A stretch of 64,000 nucleotides of DNA from Panicum virgatum (taxonomy: Eukaryota; Streptophyta; Magnoliopsida; Poales; Poaceae), in assembly GCF_016808335.1 (NCBI RefSeq), contig NC_053138.1, forward strand, positions 53,040,951 through 53,104,950, in the 5' to 3' direction. Positions 44,350 to 56,740 of this stretch are shown here, piece by piece; positions within the stretch are counted from its first letter, which is position 1, and each line of letters opens with the position of its first letter. The position numbers were made by a program, and so were the translations under genes. A model generated the notes under the pieces. The model saw nothing but the letters and a program-made list of their open reading frames with translations, had not been told where the DNA came from and searched no databases.

Positions 44350-47300
44350 TAGGGCGTAGCCCGTTTGGTCGCGCCAGGCCGCATGGCGTGACAGATAGCC
44401 TCTGTCGTGCCATTGCATGTGACGTGACAGTGTGGCCACGCTGGCGGCCCGAGCCAGCGTAGCGCCGTGACGGCGATGACGTGGCCCTCCCTGTCGCGCC
44501 ACATACACTGGCGTGACAAGCCTGTCGCACCATGCGGGCTGGCGCGACAAGGCCAATGTCCTTGGCCACCGGCCCCTTCTCCCCCTCCCTCCCTTTCCTT
44601 CCCTCGCTCCACCCTGACCACAGCGTGTCCAGGGTCGCCGCCGGCCGCCGCCACGCCCCAGATCCCCCCCAAAATCGGATTTTTTGAGGGGAAAAAGTAC
44701 GGGGAATCGTTCCCCACCCTTCCCCGAAGGTATTGCCCTTAATATCTCATTGTTTAACCGTGTGCATTAGTAGTTATTGGTGGTTTTTTTGATTAGGGTT
44801 AGGTTCTTGATATGAGAAATGGTGGTGTTGTTGATAGTTTTATTATGATTAGGATTTTAGATGATACTTATATGGTACTCTGCTCTCGATTTGGACGTGA
44901 GGTAGTACGTGCATGCATCGATTAATATGATTTCTAGGATTGAGTGGTGGGGATGTTAATATGAGTTACATGTAATTTTATTCCATAGTTTTAGGAATGT
45001 ACATATTATATTTTGAGCGCTGGTATATTGTGCTTAATTAGTGTATACTTTGTTTCCATAATTATTTTGTTTTTGTTTCCATAAGTTTTTTTTTATTTCA
45101 CATGGCGATTGAATTTATGTATCTGCAGTGCACATGGCAATGAGCGATGCCCGGTACAAGCTGCTTGGTGGTGGACAGTACCCATCCGAGTGTGATGAGG
45201 ATGCCCTAGTCCCTCCCGCCCTTCCAGTTCCATTCTGTCGTTATGAACCGGGCAATCAGCTGGCAGAGGTGAAGCAATCGAGGCATCCCAAGATGGCCGG
45301 TAGAGCATTCTACATATGCAAGTGGAATGATTCATTGAATCCTTGCCACTGCTTTTTCTTTCAGTGGATCGATGGGCCGGATAAGTTCGATCCTAGAATT
45401 CGGCTGTTCCCTTATTATCGGTCAGAGTCATGGGCGTACAATAAGTTTAGCCGATGGGTCCCTCCCCTACCAAATCCACCACCTATGACAGAGGAAGAGA
45501 AGCAAGAAGCTGCTATATATCGTGTGAACAATCCTCCCAAATGTCATTGCGGTGTTCGTGCCAAACTTCAAAGGCCTAATATTGGTGTCCCTGCAAAGTT
45601 CACTCCCTTTTTTTGATGCTCGCTAAAGACTAGAGTAAGTGTCATGTAGTGTAGCATTGATTCTTTAATTTTGCAGGAGTAGATGCTCGCTAATATTATG
45701 TGTCATGCAGGATGGATGGCCGGCATGTGACTTCAATGAGTATATTTATGGTCCTAGATCTCATTGACCGATAGAAGAGGAAGTGCGAGAATTTGAGAGT
45801 GCGAAGAAGCCATGGCTATGTACAACTACTCCTAGTCTTCGATGCAAGTGTGGTATTCTGGCCACAAAAGGCGTAGTTCCTTCTGAGCTTGGCTACTAGA
45901 TATTACTGTGGCAATAGCTACGGAGAGTATTGGGTTCGTATATTAACCACAAAGTTGAAACTCCTTATGATTCTGTCATTGTGCTAGTATTTGGTATCCA
46001 AACATTTCTGAATGTTTGGCTCTCAATAATTTTTCAGGAGGGAAGGACATGTGATTGGGAGTGGTTCGAATGCCGGTATGAGCTAATGTTGCAATTGGGC
46101 AGAACAAAAGAGCCTTGGAAATCTCGAGACACTTTAAATAGAAAACTAAAGATAAGGAAGGATTACCAAGTTACTTTGCCCCTTGAGTCATTTCTGTCAG
46201 GGCCTGTACTCCAAGACCTACGGCGTGAGTATGGAAAGAAGGCAGCAGAAAAGGCGACTCTTGAGGATTGCATTGTTTATTGGAGGAGGAACCGAAGCAA
46301 GTACCCACGGCCCCTCACAGATAGGGAGCTTTTGGCAAATTATGAGAAGAAGGAGAAGGAGGAGAAGATGGAGAGGCAGAGGTTAAGGGAGGAAAGAGCA
46401 AAGAAAGGTTTTACTATTGATCCGGAAGCTAAATACCGAAAGGGTTCATGGGAAGAATATTTTCAGAAATTGGAGGCTAACAAGAAGATGGAAGAAATGG
46501 AAAAGATGGAGGATTTAGCTCAGGAGGCTCAGATGGAGGCAATGCAGGCCCTAGTTGCCGATCTGTCACACAAGGTGCCCAACATTGAGAACGATGTGTC
46601 ATCCATGAGCACGGAGGTTTTGGGTGTTAGAGCTACTAAAATGGAGGCAATGAAGGCACTTGTAGGAGACTTACCTGGCCAGGATCACCCGTCTGACAGG
46701 AAAGGAAAAGCAGTGGACACACCTGTAGTCGATAACCAAGGGAGTAGTGCAATGCAGGACAAAGGGAAGAGTGCTTCTGAGCATGACCACGTTCCTGATG
46801 ATGGAGATGATGACGAGTGGTGGTCAATGAATGCAGATGAAGTAGAAGTCATAGTGTCCCAAATTGAGGTAAGACAGGGCAAAGCTGTAGTCCAAGATGA
46901 TGGAGATGATGATGATGATGGTTGGGGAGAACTTTTGATTGAAGAAGACTCTGATTAGCTTGTTTTATTTATAATTGTATGAACTCTATATATGATTGGA
47001 CTATGTGTGTGATGGACTTTTTTTATTGCTGGACTATTTATGTGCTTTACCTATTCATGTGGTTGTCGTATGTGTATGAGACTTTATTTGTAGTTTCGAA
47101 CATTGTATGGTTATGAAATTAGGAATTTATTTAGTTTGTGTCGTGTGCAATTTAATGATGGATCATCTCCATTATTGAACTACTGTTTTAGATAACAATC
47201 GCAACTGCAGATGCAAAAATTGTTGTGGCATGACCCGCATGTAAACTTAACAATTGCGCACCGTAATCTTATAAATATTTTTTTATGAAAATGAATGGCA

Positions 47301-47885
47301 AAGCACGTTGAATTTGAAAGTGGAAAAATTTTAGATCTTTTGAATATTGAGTTCTTTTTTTAAGTATATGTTCTATTCAAATTTGAAAAATTATGCAAGA
47401 GAAATAGAAAATAGCATTGAATTTTGTTAGCTGTGTATGAAAGTTATAGATTTCAGAATTTGGAGCAACATTTGTTCAAGACTGCTCTATTGCGAATTTG
47501 TTGGTTTTGAAGTTTTGAGCGATGTCCATGCTCAATGTTTTTTAATTAGAATATGTTTCGGTGTCCGAATCATAGGTGCAACAGATGTCGATAAGCATTT
47601 ATGCGAACAAATTACGAAAATACTTTGAATTTGAAATCTTGTTGTAAATAGCGTGCAGCGAGAGGGAGCAGCAAGGTAGAGCAGAAAGGTTGCCGAATTA
47701 TGTGCTTGTCGCGCCACTCCGGGTGGCGCTACAAAGCTACTCTGTCACGCCATTGGGAGTGGCGCGACCAAAGGGAGCTGCCACGCCAGCAAGTTAAAAA
47801 ATGCAGTCCTTACTGGCTTGGGCACACAATGGCGCGACAGCGGGCATCTGTCGCGCCAGTGGTGTTGGCGCGACAAGCCTACTGC
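44350..47885 (+). mobile_element. Element E: DNA transposon with TGTCGCGCCA terminal arrays and a GRF zinc-finger gene
   Basis: Arrays of TGTCGCGCCA/TGGCGCGACA occur at both ends (44370-44565 and 47700-47885). A leader follows the left array (cccacccttccccgaaggta, then an intron-like AT-rich stretch to 45129), then a broken GRF gene. The outermost right sequence is tgttggcgcgacaagcctactg. I cannot define exact termini or a target duplication, and no transposase domain is visible, so the superfamily is open. The shared leader links it to the MuDR-bearing element G. Confidence 0.65.
45134..46958 (+). pseudogene. GRF-type zinc-finger protein of element E
   Basis: An acceptor (tatctgcag) precedes ATG 45134. 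Part 1 (to 45616) has a GRF-like finger (HPKMAGRAFYICKW, CHCFFFQWIDGP) and the start of a second (PPKCHCGVRAKLQRP...KFTPFF), then a premature TGA after a T run. Part 2 (about 45705-45895) reads GWPACDFNEYIYGPRSH, a stop, then LRCKCGILATKGVVPSELGY. This is a second/third finger with two lesions. Part 3 (from acceptor 46036-46037 to TAG 46958) is open: CDWEWFECRYELMLQL, a K/E-rich coiled coil (KKEKEEKMERQRLREERAKK), two MEAM.AL..DL repeats and a D/E-rich tail. GRF fingers bind nucleic acid. The role in the element is unknown. Confidence 0.65.
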
Positions 47886-49080
47886 ACAATGACTGTTTTG
47901 GCACTGACCTGTCATCCCCTATTTGTAGAAAAATCTAAAAATTGCAAACTCAAACTTAGGATTTTAGGATTGGCCTTTAGGATTATTACTTCAGAGGTTC
48001 TTTCAGGATTTTAAAAGGAGGGACTCAAGTTTGAAATTAAAATAGGGAACTTGTAAAATTGATTTAAATTTGTAAATAAATCCTAAAAATGTAAAATAAA
48101 ATGGTTTGCACTCCTTGGAATAAGTTCTACAACTTTGTCAACATGACCATGGATAGTTCTCGGAAATTTTGAACCTTAGATTTAAATCTAGATTAAATGA
48201 CACATAAATGTTCTAGGTGTTCTTGAGCTATACATAGATTCAGGACATGAAATTGTTACAATAGGTTTATAATGATTGAGGACGTGAAATTGTTACAATT
48301 TTGTACTTCAATATTGTCTTTTGTACTTTGCTTGTAATCTAAGTTAGTGATTAATTAAAGTTGAAAATATGATGAGTCCTCGATTTGATTATAAGAAAGA
48401 ATCTGCGATGTCTCCATTCTTTCTTTCTCTCATTTGCAAGAGACAAATACGTAGACACATACATAGAGAGACAAAAGAGTGAGTGATAATGTCGACATTG
48501 TAGATTCTTTTTCGTAACAAAGTTCAAGGATATGGGAGTAATTGTGAATATGTAAGAAAACTGAAGAGAGTGACAAAAATAATTGTGAGACAGCGTATTT
48601 ATTTTTAATACAAATTTTGTAGTATGAATGAATTATTTTGACACTCTATGATGTACATCAAAGAGTAAACAAAGCCGCCACGTGGCTGGCCGGCCTCACT
48701 CTATTTTTTTGGAGTTAGAAATATTTTATATCATGAATATATAAATGATCTCTTTGATTCTACAATTTCCTTATACTCTTTTGTATTTTTCATATATTCT
48801 GTTGTTCATAGCTTCCAATGGCGGCCAAGCCTACTGAAGAATGGTGCAACTCGAGTCCTGTTCAAATTGATGATGCTCAAATATCACATATATCATACAA
48901 ATGTCTTAAATATCACATATACCACCAAACAAGTACACATATCACACATATAGTACACAGATATCATCACAACTCCACAAATCAAACCAAGTCCACCACC
49001 AAGCTCACAAGTATCACCAAACAAGTCCATAACAAATCACATACTCTGTAGTATGCAAACAGATACTCTAGATGTACATG
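47886..49080. other. No gene recognised
   Basis: AT-rich DNA. Frames at 48818-49051 are low-complexity His/Thr/Ser text. No terminus or RNA gene is visible. Confidence 0.5.
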
Positions 49081-49412
49081 CATACAGATCAGGCAACAGA
49101 AATCCATCTCACAAGACCTTTCCAGCAATTACATCGATATAAGATCCGGCAAAGCATCTTGCTGGCTACCGCGACCTTGGCTTCCTCCTTCCAGCTGGCT
49201 ACCGTGACCACTACTTTCTCCTTCCCTTGGAGTATTGCCATAGTAGTTGATGGTGTCGACGGGGTTGTCGTGGTTGGTGCTGGAGAAGCAGCTGACATGG
49301 GTCGCACAGTTGCTACAGGGCAGACACCCACCTAACCAGCGAATCATCTTGGAGAACCTCTTCCGTAATGTCATAGGATTTGGTGAGAACTTTGATATTT
49401 GAATGGCTCCAC

Positions 49413-49669
49413 TAGGGCTGGAAAAAAAGCTCGTTAAGCTGGCTCGGTGGCTCGTTTCAAAATTGCTCCGATTACGTTCGTTCTTTTTTTAAAATAAAGA
49501 TTAGTTGATTTGGAACAAAAGTCAATTTTGGCAGGCTCGGCTCGGCTCGGCTCGTTATGCTCGATTTGTAGTTGCATATCAAACAACGCGGGAGACTATA
49601 ATAAATACGAATATATTGATTTCGAAGAAAGCTCGAAAAAAGTCAAGGCTTGGCTCGATTCCACCCCTA
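49413..49669. mobile_element. hAT-type miniature, 257 bp, 8-bp TSD GGCTCCAC
   Basis: Termini TAGGGCTGGAA (49413) and ttccacccCTA (49669) are an 11-bp inverted repeat with one mismatch. They are flanked by a perfect 8-bp duplication, ggctccac at 49405-49412 and 49670-49677. An 8-bp duplication and TAGGG ends fit the hAT superfamily. The interior is rich in ggctcg/cgagc motifs and non-coding. Confidence 0.85.
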
Positions 49670-49854
49670 GGCTCCACCAAAGCAAACACAGACAAATTTC
49701 ACGTGTGGATCTCGGTTTACTGATGTTGTCGTAGGCCGCATACCAGAATAACTGAGTGGCCAGACAACGATAACTTAGTCACAAGAACAAAATAACTGAG
49801 TTGGGAGAATAACTGGCACAAATTAATTATTGGAGTTGTGTGCACTAATCATGA

Positions 49855-50300
49855 GAAAACTATAAACTACGACATTATTTTTCAAATCAAAAACCACTAC
49901 TCAATCCTAGAATTCATATTAATCATCCGAAGCCCTAATCATGAGAAAGCCCTAATCATGAGAAAACTATAAACTACGACATTATTTCTGAAATCAAGAA
50001 CCACTACTCAATCCTAGAATTCATATTAATCATCCGAAGCCCTAATCATGAGAAAGCCCTAATCATGAGAAAACTATAAACTACGACATTATTTCTGAAA
50101 TCAAGAACCACTACTCAATCCTAGAATTCATATTAATCATCCGAAGCCCTAATCATGAGAAAACTATAAACTACGACATTATTTCTAAAATCAAGAACCA
50201 GTACTCAATCCTAGAAATCATATTAATCATCCGAAGCCCTAATCATGAGAAAGCCCTAATCATGAGAAAACTATAAACTACGACATTATTTTTCAAATGA
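49855..50300 (-). repeat. 107-bp tandem repeat array in element F
   Basis: The marker tataaactacgacatta recurs at 49861, 49968, 50075, 50165 and 50272, spacing 107, 107, 90 and 107. The short unit lacks one of two 17-bp sub-repeats (agccctaatcatgagaa). Single-copy counterparts sit in the leaders of element G (56740-56870) and, inverted, element E (44790-44960), so this is a local expansion of leader DNA. Confidence 0.93.
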
Positions 50301-50556
50301 AGAACCAAACCCTAATAACCAAGAATCCCTATTATCTACAAATGTGCACGGTTAAAGGAGGAAAAAATGGGAGCAATACCTTCGGGGAAGGGTGGGGAAC
50401 GTTTCCCCCAACTTCAAACCAACCAAAAGGCCGGATTTCGCGGGATCTGGGGGGTGGGGCGGCCGGCGGCGACGACCTACTGTTGCTCTGGTCGGGGAGG
50501 AGTGAGGGAAAGAAAGGGAGGGTGGGGGAGAAGAGGCCGGCGTGGGCCCAGGATAT

Positions 50557-50832
50557 TGGCCTTGTCGCGCCAGCCCGCATGGCGCGACAGACTTGTCGCG
50601 CCAGTGCATGTGGCGCGACAGCTAGGGCCACGTCCGAGCCAGCGTGGCCGACAGGGCATCTGTCGCGCCAGTAGTGTTGGCGCGACAACCCTACTCTGTC
50701 GTGCCATTGTGTGACCAAGCCCAGTAAGGACTGCATTTTTCACTTGGTGGCGTGGCAGCTCCCTTTGGTCGCGCCACTCCCAGTGGCGCGACAGAGTAGC
50801 TTTGTCGCGCCACCCGGAGTGGCGCGACAAGC
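50557..50832. repeat. TGTCGCGCCA terminal array of element F
   Basis: About nine head-to-head TGTCGCGCCA and TGGCGCGACA motifs. The text matches both array ends of element E. Confidence 0.85.
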
Positions 50833-50929
50833 ATAGAATTCGCCAGATAGCTACCTTGTTGCTCTGCCTTGCTTTCTGCTACTAGTGCTTGCTGCTGCTC
50901 TGCTGCTCTGCTTGTAGCTGCTAATGGTC

Positions 50930-51440
50930 TCAAGTGGCTTGGATGAGAGGAGCCAAACTGGGATTTGTAAAAGTTAGTAGCATGGGTCATGCAAAACAGG
51001 GACTTTTTGTTCTCCCCAGCTTGTTTAATCCCCCAACCCTTGAGGAACTGTCTAATCATGCATAGGCTGCCATGCCAAGCATCCACTGAGTAGCATGTCT
51101 CAGGCCTCCTCTCTTTTGGTTCTTGCCATTTTCCAGAAACAAGATTAGTGAAACCTTGCTCCAAGATCCATTTATTTTCAAATAACAAGTAGCTTGGTCT
51201 GGTTAAAGACTGATCCATCAAAGACTGATCACAGAAAGAAGAAGTAGTTATGATCCCCAATGAATTTGTTAAAGAGATCCATCAAAGACTGATCACAGAA
51301 AGGAGAGCTCTTGTCACTTGTTTCTCTTATGAGGTTAAAATCTCTAGCAATCACAAGAGGCAGAACACAACCCTGACAAATATTACTTAGCTCATCAATG
51401 AAATAGGCAGACCTATCGTGCTGAGCAGGTCTGTGACAAG
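50930..51440 (-). pseudogene. LINE (non-LTR retrotransposon) ORF2 fragment
   Basis: The minus strand reads VLPLVIARDFNLIRETSDKS then SLMDLFNKFIGDHNY, the end of the AP endonuclease domain with the conserved DFN. After a local duplication (catcaaagactgatcacag at about 51217 and 51282) come LTRPSYLLFENKWILEQGF and YSVDAWHGSLCMIRQFLKGW, the linker before the reverse transcriptase in plant LINEs. Frames are broken and the RT itself is absent. Confidence 0.7.
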
Positions 51441-51589
51441 CACAAATAGTCCATTACAACCTACAGTAGTCCATTACAAGGATCTTGTCCATCTCAACAT
51501 AAAGTGGTCCATGACAAGCACAAATAGTTCATGACAAGCACAAATAGGTTCTAGGTAGCATTTTTACAATACATCTAGGAACAAAGTGT

Positions 51590-53140
51590 CGTTGCTCCTT
51601 CATATACGGCGCCGTCCACGCTCGGCCCGGCTGAAAGGGTCGGTGGGCCGCCGTTGCCTTCCAGGAACTGTTGCGAGCACGTTCGCTCTACCAACGTCGG
51701 TGTGGTCACGAGAACGCCTTTGTCGGCAACGTGGAGGAGAAGCGGGTGCATCCTGAGGTGCCTGCACAAAAATATATAACATTGAGGCAAGTTGAAGACC
51801 AAAAATGTGCACAATATCATGTTTTCTTTATAATGATGCAGTATCAGCTCTAAGTTGGAACATTTCAATTACACATGCTTACCTGACTCGATTCACCCTG
51901 AGTCTGCATTCCTAGGGGAGCATCAAACATCTGCGACATCCTAAGCACCTGAAACCTTGGGTCCTCATCGTCTGAGTCGCCTTGGCGGTCGAACTCTTCA
52001 CTGCCTTCGGATGACTGGATAGCTTTGCCCCTTGACAAGGCACGTGAACCAGTCCTGAAGTGGTCCTTGAACGGCTTCTCGAAATGGAATGCCTAGGAGT
52101 TGTAGCGGTTGCGGCACCGTAGTGAATCGGTGTCCGTATGCTGGAAGTAGGGCCACGGGCACTTGAAGTTCCCGCACCAGAGGCCTGTGGACCAAACGCC
52201 TCGTCTGGCCGAGCCATACAATTGACCCTAGCGGCCATCTGCCTGCAGCTCCGACGGACTCTCTGTATCAAAGAGCAATATGTGAGTCATTACCCGTTCA
52301 ACTATATTTCAGATAACCAGTTACATTTGGATTCAAGGAAACATAGTAACCTCGACAAATGCCCTAAAGTGCCCCCCGGCATTGTCTCCTTCGTTTGCAT
52401 GAGCCATTGCCACGCCAGCCTCATTAGCGAGACGTCCGAGTTGTTGTGCCTATTTCAATTCAGTTAGTTCAAAAATAATTGAAAATGTGCAAACGTAAGG
52501 AAATGTCAAACAAAGAGCGTGATGTACCATGTAGTTCTGCAAAGGGCCCTGTTCGGGCTGAACTCCTCCACGAGTGATATCATCGTACGCATCGATGATG
52601 TCATCATCATCGTCGGTGTCCGCGTGGTCTTCTATAGGTTCAGTGGATTGTGGTGGCTTGACTGAAACTCTAGCCACTGAATGAAGCCACCGAAGGTACT
52701 CCTTGTAATGGTTGTGCCTATGTGCCGGTCCACTTTCCGGATGCATCCTTTGCATTTGTTCCCACTGTGCCAGTGGCTATGCGTGTTTCACACGCCAATC
52801 ATTCTCAGTGTACCGTTTCTTCCTGTCAATACTGACATAAGAGCGGTGTATTATTGAAATAATATTGGTAAAGAGAAATGAATTTGAAGGCATAAAATGT
52901 ACCTATGCAAAGCTTGGGACGTCGAAATTCCCTCCGGAGGGAAGTCTTGCAATCTGCCGAACTGTCTCTTCACACGGTGCGGCAAGTGCATCTCGACTAC
53001 AAAGAAAAAAAATCAAAGGCACGCAAGTCCTCCACAGTTCGGCATCGCGTGTGCAAATATCACTCAGTTCCAACTCGTCCAGCTCGGCTCTACTGTACGG
53101 TGTCCAGAAGATCTACATACCACGTACGCATTAGAAATCA
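51590..53140 (-). pseudogene. Plant mobile domain (PMD, aminotransferase-like) protein, C-terminal part
   Basis: Reading leftward: WTPYSRAELDELELSDICTR, DAELWRTCVPLIFF, then after a 1-base shift in a T run VEMHLPHRVKRQFGRLQDFP (the PMD hallmark H-P-x-R-V-x-RQFG). RVKHA then meets TAG in frame (about 52790), followed by MHPESGPAHRHNHYKEYLRW and VSVKPPQSTEPIED, the acidic DTDDDDDIIDAYDDI, the exon LGRLANEAGVAMAHANEG, and a tail with DSDDEDPRFQVLRMSQMF. The N-terminal half is missing. PMD genes are known in plant transposons and as host MAIN/MAIL silencing factors. Here it follows the transposase by about 100 bp. Confidence 0.75.
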
Positions 53141-53245
53141 TGTAGACAGAATCATTTATTTACCGAACGGTATGAACGGTATGAAGGTTATAACCACGTA
53201 AGCAAAACACTGTATGTATATATTAATATTTGTGCTAGGCACAAA

Positions 53246-55995
53246 CTACTGTACCTCTCCCCGTGTGATATGCCTAGTCCTCTTTCTAACGCTTGTTGTG
53301 GATGTTCTTTTTTGATTAGATTTTTTTTTCTTCTTACACTTGCACTGAGAACAAAAACTATGGCACTTGGAGCAACGGTTCTGGCTCCTGTCCTCATCGA
53401 AATCACCGGTGCCATAGTCCGCACTAGCCCGACCTCGCGACTCGTCCATGTCACCTTTGAGCCTTTTCTTCCGCCTCCTTCCTTTTTTAGGTTTCAATAG
53501 CGACGCATCCGGCACGTACTCTAGTCCCTTGTACTCGGGCCATTGGGACGGATCGAGATAAGGCTCAAAACTGGACTCCCATATGTTGATTGTGTTCGAC
53601 CGAGCGTAGTACGGGCTCAAATAAGTGGGGCTTTTGAAACAAAGTCCTCGATCTCTACATGCCGTTATTAGGTGCGAGCATGGAAGGTGTAACAGCTGTG
53701 GTGTCATGCAAGTGCAGTCGCCAGATCTGAGGTCCACTTTGTAATGGCGTCCTCCATGACTCTCTCCTCCTATATTTGTACCACCTGCACCTCTAACACT
53801 ATAAATCATTCTTTCAGGGCCGTAAGGCGCTGTAAGCTGGTTCACCGATCTATCCTCAGCATCCTTCAGGTGTTCCTCCGCTATTAGTCCCCATTGTCCA
53901 CCCTTATCCAACAAACTCCTGCCTTTACCCCATCTATCGACAAAGTACTCGTTCAACTTCTCGAAGGACTACTCTACAATGCCTGCAACAGATCTTGACC
54001 GAATACCCCTAAAACTATTATTTAATGACTCAGCATTGTTCATGGTCATGATACCGAACCGCTTCCCCCCTTCATCATAAGCAAGAGCCCATTTATCCTT
54101 GTCCACCATCTCGCCTTTCAGCCACTCCTTGGCCGTGTCATTCATTTCCTTTTCTAAATCAGCAAGTTTTTCTTCAAAAGCTTTCTCCGTGCGCACTGAA
54201 CACAATAACTTTAGTTTCCCAATTAGTTCCTTCTTTTTCTGGGGAAAATTCGATTCATGCTCTTTAACACAGTTTAAGAGGCCATGGTGCCAGTCAGAAA
54301 TCATACAAACTTGTCTGGAGGGACCCAAGACATACTGCCGCACCAGCTTCATGTACCAGGACTAGCTATCATTGTTTTCTCCTTCGGTCAAAGCAAATGC
54401 TAACGGAACTAGTTGCCTCTCTGGATCCACGGCAACTGCCATGATTAGTGTCCCCTTTATTTACCCGTCAAGAATGTGGCATCCACGAGGATCACAGGTC
54501 GACAATGCTGAAATGATTTAGCACACTGGGGAAAGCACCAGAACACCCTTTGTAAAACATGTTTGTACACACCATTATGAGGAAGCATCACGTTTCCCGT
54601 GTGTACGAACCATGTAATCCCTGGATTGTATAGGGACATGCCCATCAAGACTCTGGGCACCCTTGCATATGACTCAAGCCAATCTCCCCAGCAAAGAGCT
54701 ATAGCATGCTGTTTTGCACGCCAAGCTTTCGAGTACTTCACCCGGTAAGAACACATGCCGAAAATTGACTCCATAAGCGAAGGAACGGATGTGTCGCTGT
54801 CCTTCCGAACAATACCAAGAATGCGATGTGCTAGGTAACGTGCCGTGCACTGTGCGTGAACTTGCTTCGGTCTGGAGGATGCACATGTGTGAGGCTGTCT
54901 GACTTTGGTGATTTTCCACTGACCCGTGCCCCTAACAATCCGTGCCCATACACCCCATAGTCACCCCTACTTGCATAGCACATCGTACTGTACGTTCTTG
55001 TCCGAATGAACCACATTAAATGGACGATGATGATGCACTGCATAATCAGCGAAGAAAAACTGCAACTCTGGAAGTGAATTGAACTTCATGCCCTTGCGAA
55101 TCTCTGGACTATCACTATCAATTACAGACTCGCTTTCAAAGACATATGAGTCACAAATTGCTCTATGGATCCTACTAAGATCCTTATCATTTGAAACCGC
55201 CGGGACTTCAACGTGGGCTAGCTTCATCATGCGCAACTATTCAGCGGTATAACTAAATCGTGCCTCAGCATTATTAACAGCTCGACCCATTGCCCCATCC
55301 CTACACTCCTCATCACCACTTATTTCCTCATGACTAGGGCTGGATCTGTCGCCATCATCATTTTCCTGCTCTGCTTGGGGTGGCCTAGCATTACCCTCTG
55401 GTTCTTCTTCCCCAGTGGCTTCATCATCGTCCTCATCATTACTACTATCGTATTCATTGTCCTCTAAACCTAAAGAAACATCATCATCCTCTCCAGCACC
55501 CCTCTCATCCTCCTCGAAGGTACCACTGTCGAAATGATCGCAAGCGATGGCCATATCATGATCCGCAACAAATTCACTAGCACAAGTGAGATTTGGGACA
55601 TCTTCTACAACAGTTGACTCTTGAGTTATATTCTCAATACGAAATGGAACTTCATCTACTATTCCAACTGGTTCTTCTAATCTTGTTCTACAGGTTATTT
55701 CAACAACCACCTCTAAACAAACCACATTTGCACGAGCTACTATATCCTTGTACTTTCTCCAATGCATCTCAGATTCCAATGTCATCAAAACATAATGTGC
55801 TCTAGCTTTACCACAATCAAATCTACCCCTCAGAGATATTTCATCAATTCCACATGAATGTTTTGAAACCACCTGGTCTCCCAAATCCTTTAACAATGGA
55901 GGACTATCGAACAGTTCGATATCCTCTACCATATTCTCAAACTCTCCAATTTCCTTAACCATACCACCATGAAAAACCCGAACTAATTCGTCCAT
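53246..55995 (-). pseudogene. MuDR-type transposase of element G, broken
   Basis: An N-terminal frame (55995-55237) is long and acidic (DEDDDEATGEEEPEG) and ends at TAG. It continues in frame as LRMMKLAHVEVPA and the MuDR DNA-binding domain (GMKFNSLPELQFFFADYAVH). After stops near 54967 come ITKVRQPHTCASSRPKQVHA, then the DDE part: PVILVDATFLTGK (first Asp), ISDWHHGLLNCV (second Asp), FGIMTMNNAESLNNSFRGIR (downstream conserved AESLN). The SWIM zinc finger closes it: CTCMTPQLLHLPCSHLITAC. A cysteine/lysine-rich tail follows. Lesions lie at 55237, 54800-54967, 54360-54460 and about 53965. Confidence 0.9.
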
Positions 55996-56030
55996 CTACA
56001 ACAACAAAAAATTGGAGTACCTTCATCACT

Positions 56031-56740
56031 TATACAAAGAAATGAACTACAAAAACAATTCTTCACGGTGCCTAGAATCCATGAGTGAAACCCATATTAA
56101 CATCCCCACTACTCAATCCAACTTTGACCGAATTCATAATATATTCACAAATAGATGTCTCCAAATCTATACTACCAAATATATGTCTAAAAATATATTC
56201 CATAATAGATTCAATGAAACAAATTTGGTATTTTAGATGCTATTATATGTTTCCTATAAATTTGGTCAAAGTTAGATAAGTTTGATTTAGGACGAACCTA
56301 ATATGATGTGTAAAAAAAATAGAGGGAGGATAAGTAAACAACCATCCATTATTAGCTAAGACTTTGGTAGATGTTATAATCTAATAACCCTACATTTGCC
56401 TAGCAACCCTTGGATCTTGAAACAATATTACGAGTATTACATCACATGAGCTTGCACCTTATCCTAAGAATAACTAGATGGATCTTGAACCAACCATGAC
56501 AAGATGATCAGATTTTTACGAACCTGACCGCAAATTTAATAAGCTCAACTCCAAAGGAGTAATAGTAATTGTTTCTCTCTCAAAACTATACTTGTCCTCA
56601 TACTAGGATTTGGACCAGGTAGCAATGCTAATACAGGGCTGTGGTAAGACCAATCTAGATGAACTACAAAAACAATTCTTCATGGTGCCTAGTATCCATG
56701 AGTGAAGGCCATATTAACATCCCCACTACTCAATCCTAGA
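56031..56740. repeat. Direct repeats flanking a Stowaway-like stretch in element G
   Basis: atgaactacaaaaacaattc plus ttcacggtgcctagaatcca and the following cccatattaacatccccact recur at 56041-56115 and 56659-56732. Just after the first copy, 56120-56329 carries text like Stowaway miniatures (tttggtcaaagttagataag, ending atagagggagga). The left terminus is degenerate. Confidence 0.55.

Larger units (their letters stand above)
49089..50900 (-). mobile_element. Element F: fragment related to element E, minus orientation
   Basis: From right to left: a segment matching the 3' end of element E (50900-50700: cttgtcgcgccactccggg, aaatgcagtccttactggg), then a segment matching E's 5' end (50690-50555), then the shared leader (50300-50480), a tandem repeat, and a C-terminal coding scrap (49374-49129, DTINYYGNTPREGESSGHGS). 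The 3'-like and 5'-like terminal regions are abutted, which suggests two tandem elements or a rearranged end. No transposase is present. Confidence 0.55.

Noticed and set aside
44350..47885. Element E as a CACTA transposon
   Set aside because: Arrays resemble CACTA subterminal repeats, but I find no CACTA...TAGTG ends, no 3-bp duplication and no TNP2.
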